A DNA stretch of 64,000 nt. It comes from Thermaerobacillus caldiproteolyticus. Its GTDB lineage: Bacteria > Bacillota > Bacilli > Bacillales > Anoxybacillaceae. Below, one piece after another: positions 63,628 through 64,000 of this stretch. Made by a program: the position numbers and the translations under genes. A model generated the notes under the pieces. It ran no database searches and was not told where the DNA came from. It saw only the letters and a program-made list of their open reading frames with translations. The stretch's first letter is position 1. Each line of letters begins with the position of its first letter. Location of the stretch: the NCBI RefSeq assembly GCF_013761245.1, contig NZ_JACDUT010000006.1:124001-188000 (forward strand), in the 5' to 3' direction.

Positions 63628-64000
63628 ATGATTCAACTGCAAGGATTAACAAAAGTTTTTCCGAATGGCAAAGGAATTTTTGATATCACCTTTACTGTCG
63701 AAAAAGGTGAAGTGTTTGGTTTTTTAGGACCAAACGGTGCAGGCAAATCAACAACCATTAGACATTTAATGGGCTTTATGAAGCCGACAAAAGGGACGGC
63801 ATCAATTAACAATTTCAATTGTTGGAACGAAGCATCCTCGGTTCAGAAACATATAGGATACTTGCCCGGTGAAATCTCGTTCCTCGAAGGAATGACAGGA
63901 TTCGAATTTTTAAACTTACTAGCTGGAATGCGCGGAATGAAAAACTTCAAATACCGCGATGAACTTATCGAAAGACTTCAATTTGATGTTCACACGCCAA
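63628..64000 (+). CDS. ABC transporter ATP-binding protein, partial at window edge
   Basis: 124 codons from ATG at 63628 (CGGAGGTGG upstream) to the window end. Walker A is FGFLGPNGAGKSTTIRHLMG, and the Q-loop region reads IGYLPGEISFLEGMTGFEF. This subfamily (DrrA/YhaQ-like, ABC-2 exporters) usually has a multi-span permease next, which would be outside the window. Controlled by the divergent TetR operators. Probably an efflux system for drugs or lipids. Confidence 0.88.
   Translation, partial: MIQLQGLTKVFPNGKGIFDITFTVEKGEVFGFLGPNGAGKSTTIRHLMGFMKPTKGTASINNFNCWNEASSVQKHIGYLPGEISFLEGMTGFEFLNLLAGMRGMKNFKYRDELIERLQFDVHTP

Overview
The window reads as chromosome of a spore-forming, probably thermophilic Bacillaceae (Anoxybacillus/Parageobacillus/Geobacillus type). 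The right two thirds follow Bacillus subtilis gene order closely: the yod lysine-degradation operon; yneN-sspN-tlp-yneP-yneQ-yneR; ypbS-dynA-ypbQ-bpsA-pbuX-xpt; ypwA-ypvA-ypsC-rnpB-gpsB-ypsA-cotD-mrfB-mrfA. A ba3-type oxidase operon, familiar from thermophilic bacilli but absent from B. subtilis, sits between xpt and ypwA. Several spore genes (sspH, tlp, sspN, cotD) support an endospore former. The genus is inference; no 16S gene is present.

Region 1 (1-16.5 kb) is an AT-rich accessory zone. It holds a partial IS3-family element that cut a Nudix gene, an HNH-endonuclease relic, a 420-bp duplication carrying a 61-residue membrane-protein gene, two copies of a roughly 120-bp structured repeat, a polysaccharide deacetylase, cupins, a phosphoesterase and a DinB protein. 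Many genes are broken. The alkylation-repair locus is caught mid-decay: adaA is open, adaB has one in-frame stop, and divergent alkA is wrecked.

Region 2 (16.5-21.8 kb) is the immunity and early end of a decayed phage-like element: degenerate early genes, a degenerate Xre repressor, and an ImmA-type protease that has lost part of its zinc motif. It ends in a fully open 520-residue large serine recombinase. The recombinase end abuts kamA (lysine 2,3-aminomutase), which is cut after about 110 codons. kamA is a sporulation gene, so the layout resembles elements such as skin or SPbeta that interrupt mother-cell genes. The other half of kamA is not in the window.

Region 3 (21.8-33 kb) has the yodT-S-R-Q / ablB / kamA lysine-to-acetyl-beta-lysine and CoA-transferase genes, split by a gabT pseudogene with its own terminator. 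It then has a thioredoxin-reductase-like flavoprotein, a solitary bioB with a BirA-type operator, an FAD dehydrogenase and a DUF502 membrane protein.

Region 4 (33-61 kb) is ordinary conserved chromosome: corA, the yne cluster, the two-headed dynamin DynA, the type III polyketide pair bpsA/ypbQ, purine salvage under a guanine riboswitch, the oxidase, RNase P RNA, GpsB, and the MrfA/MrfB mitomycin-repair pair. Region 5 (61.2-64 kb) has a frameshifted aldehyde dehydrogenase overlapping a TetR regulator, divergent from an ABC ATPase that runs off the edge, with palindromes over a near-consensus promoter.

At least eight otherwise full-length genes carry a single base indel or stop, often in a short homopolymer. 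Some may be sequencing errors; alkA, gabT and the phage genes carry too many lesions for that.
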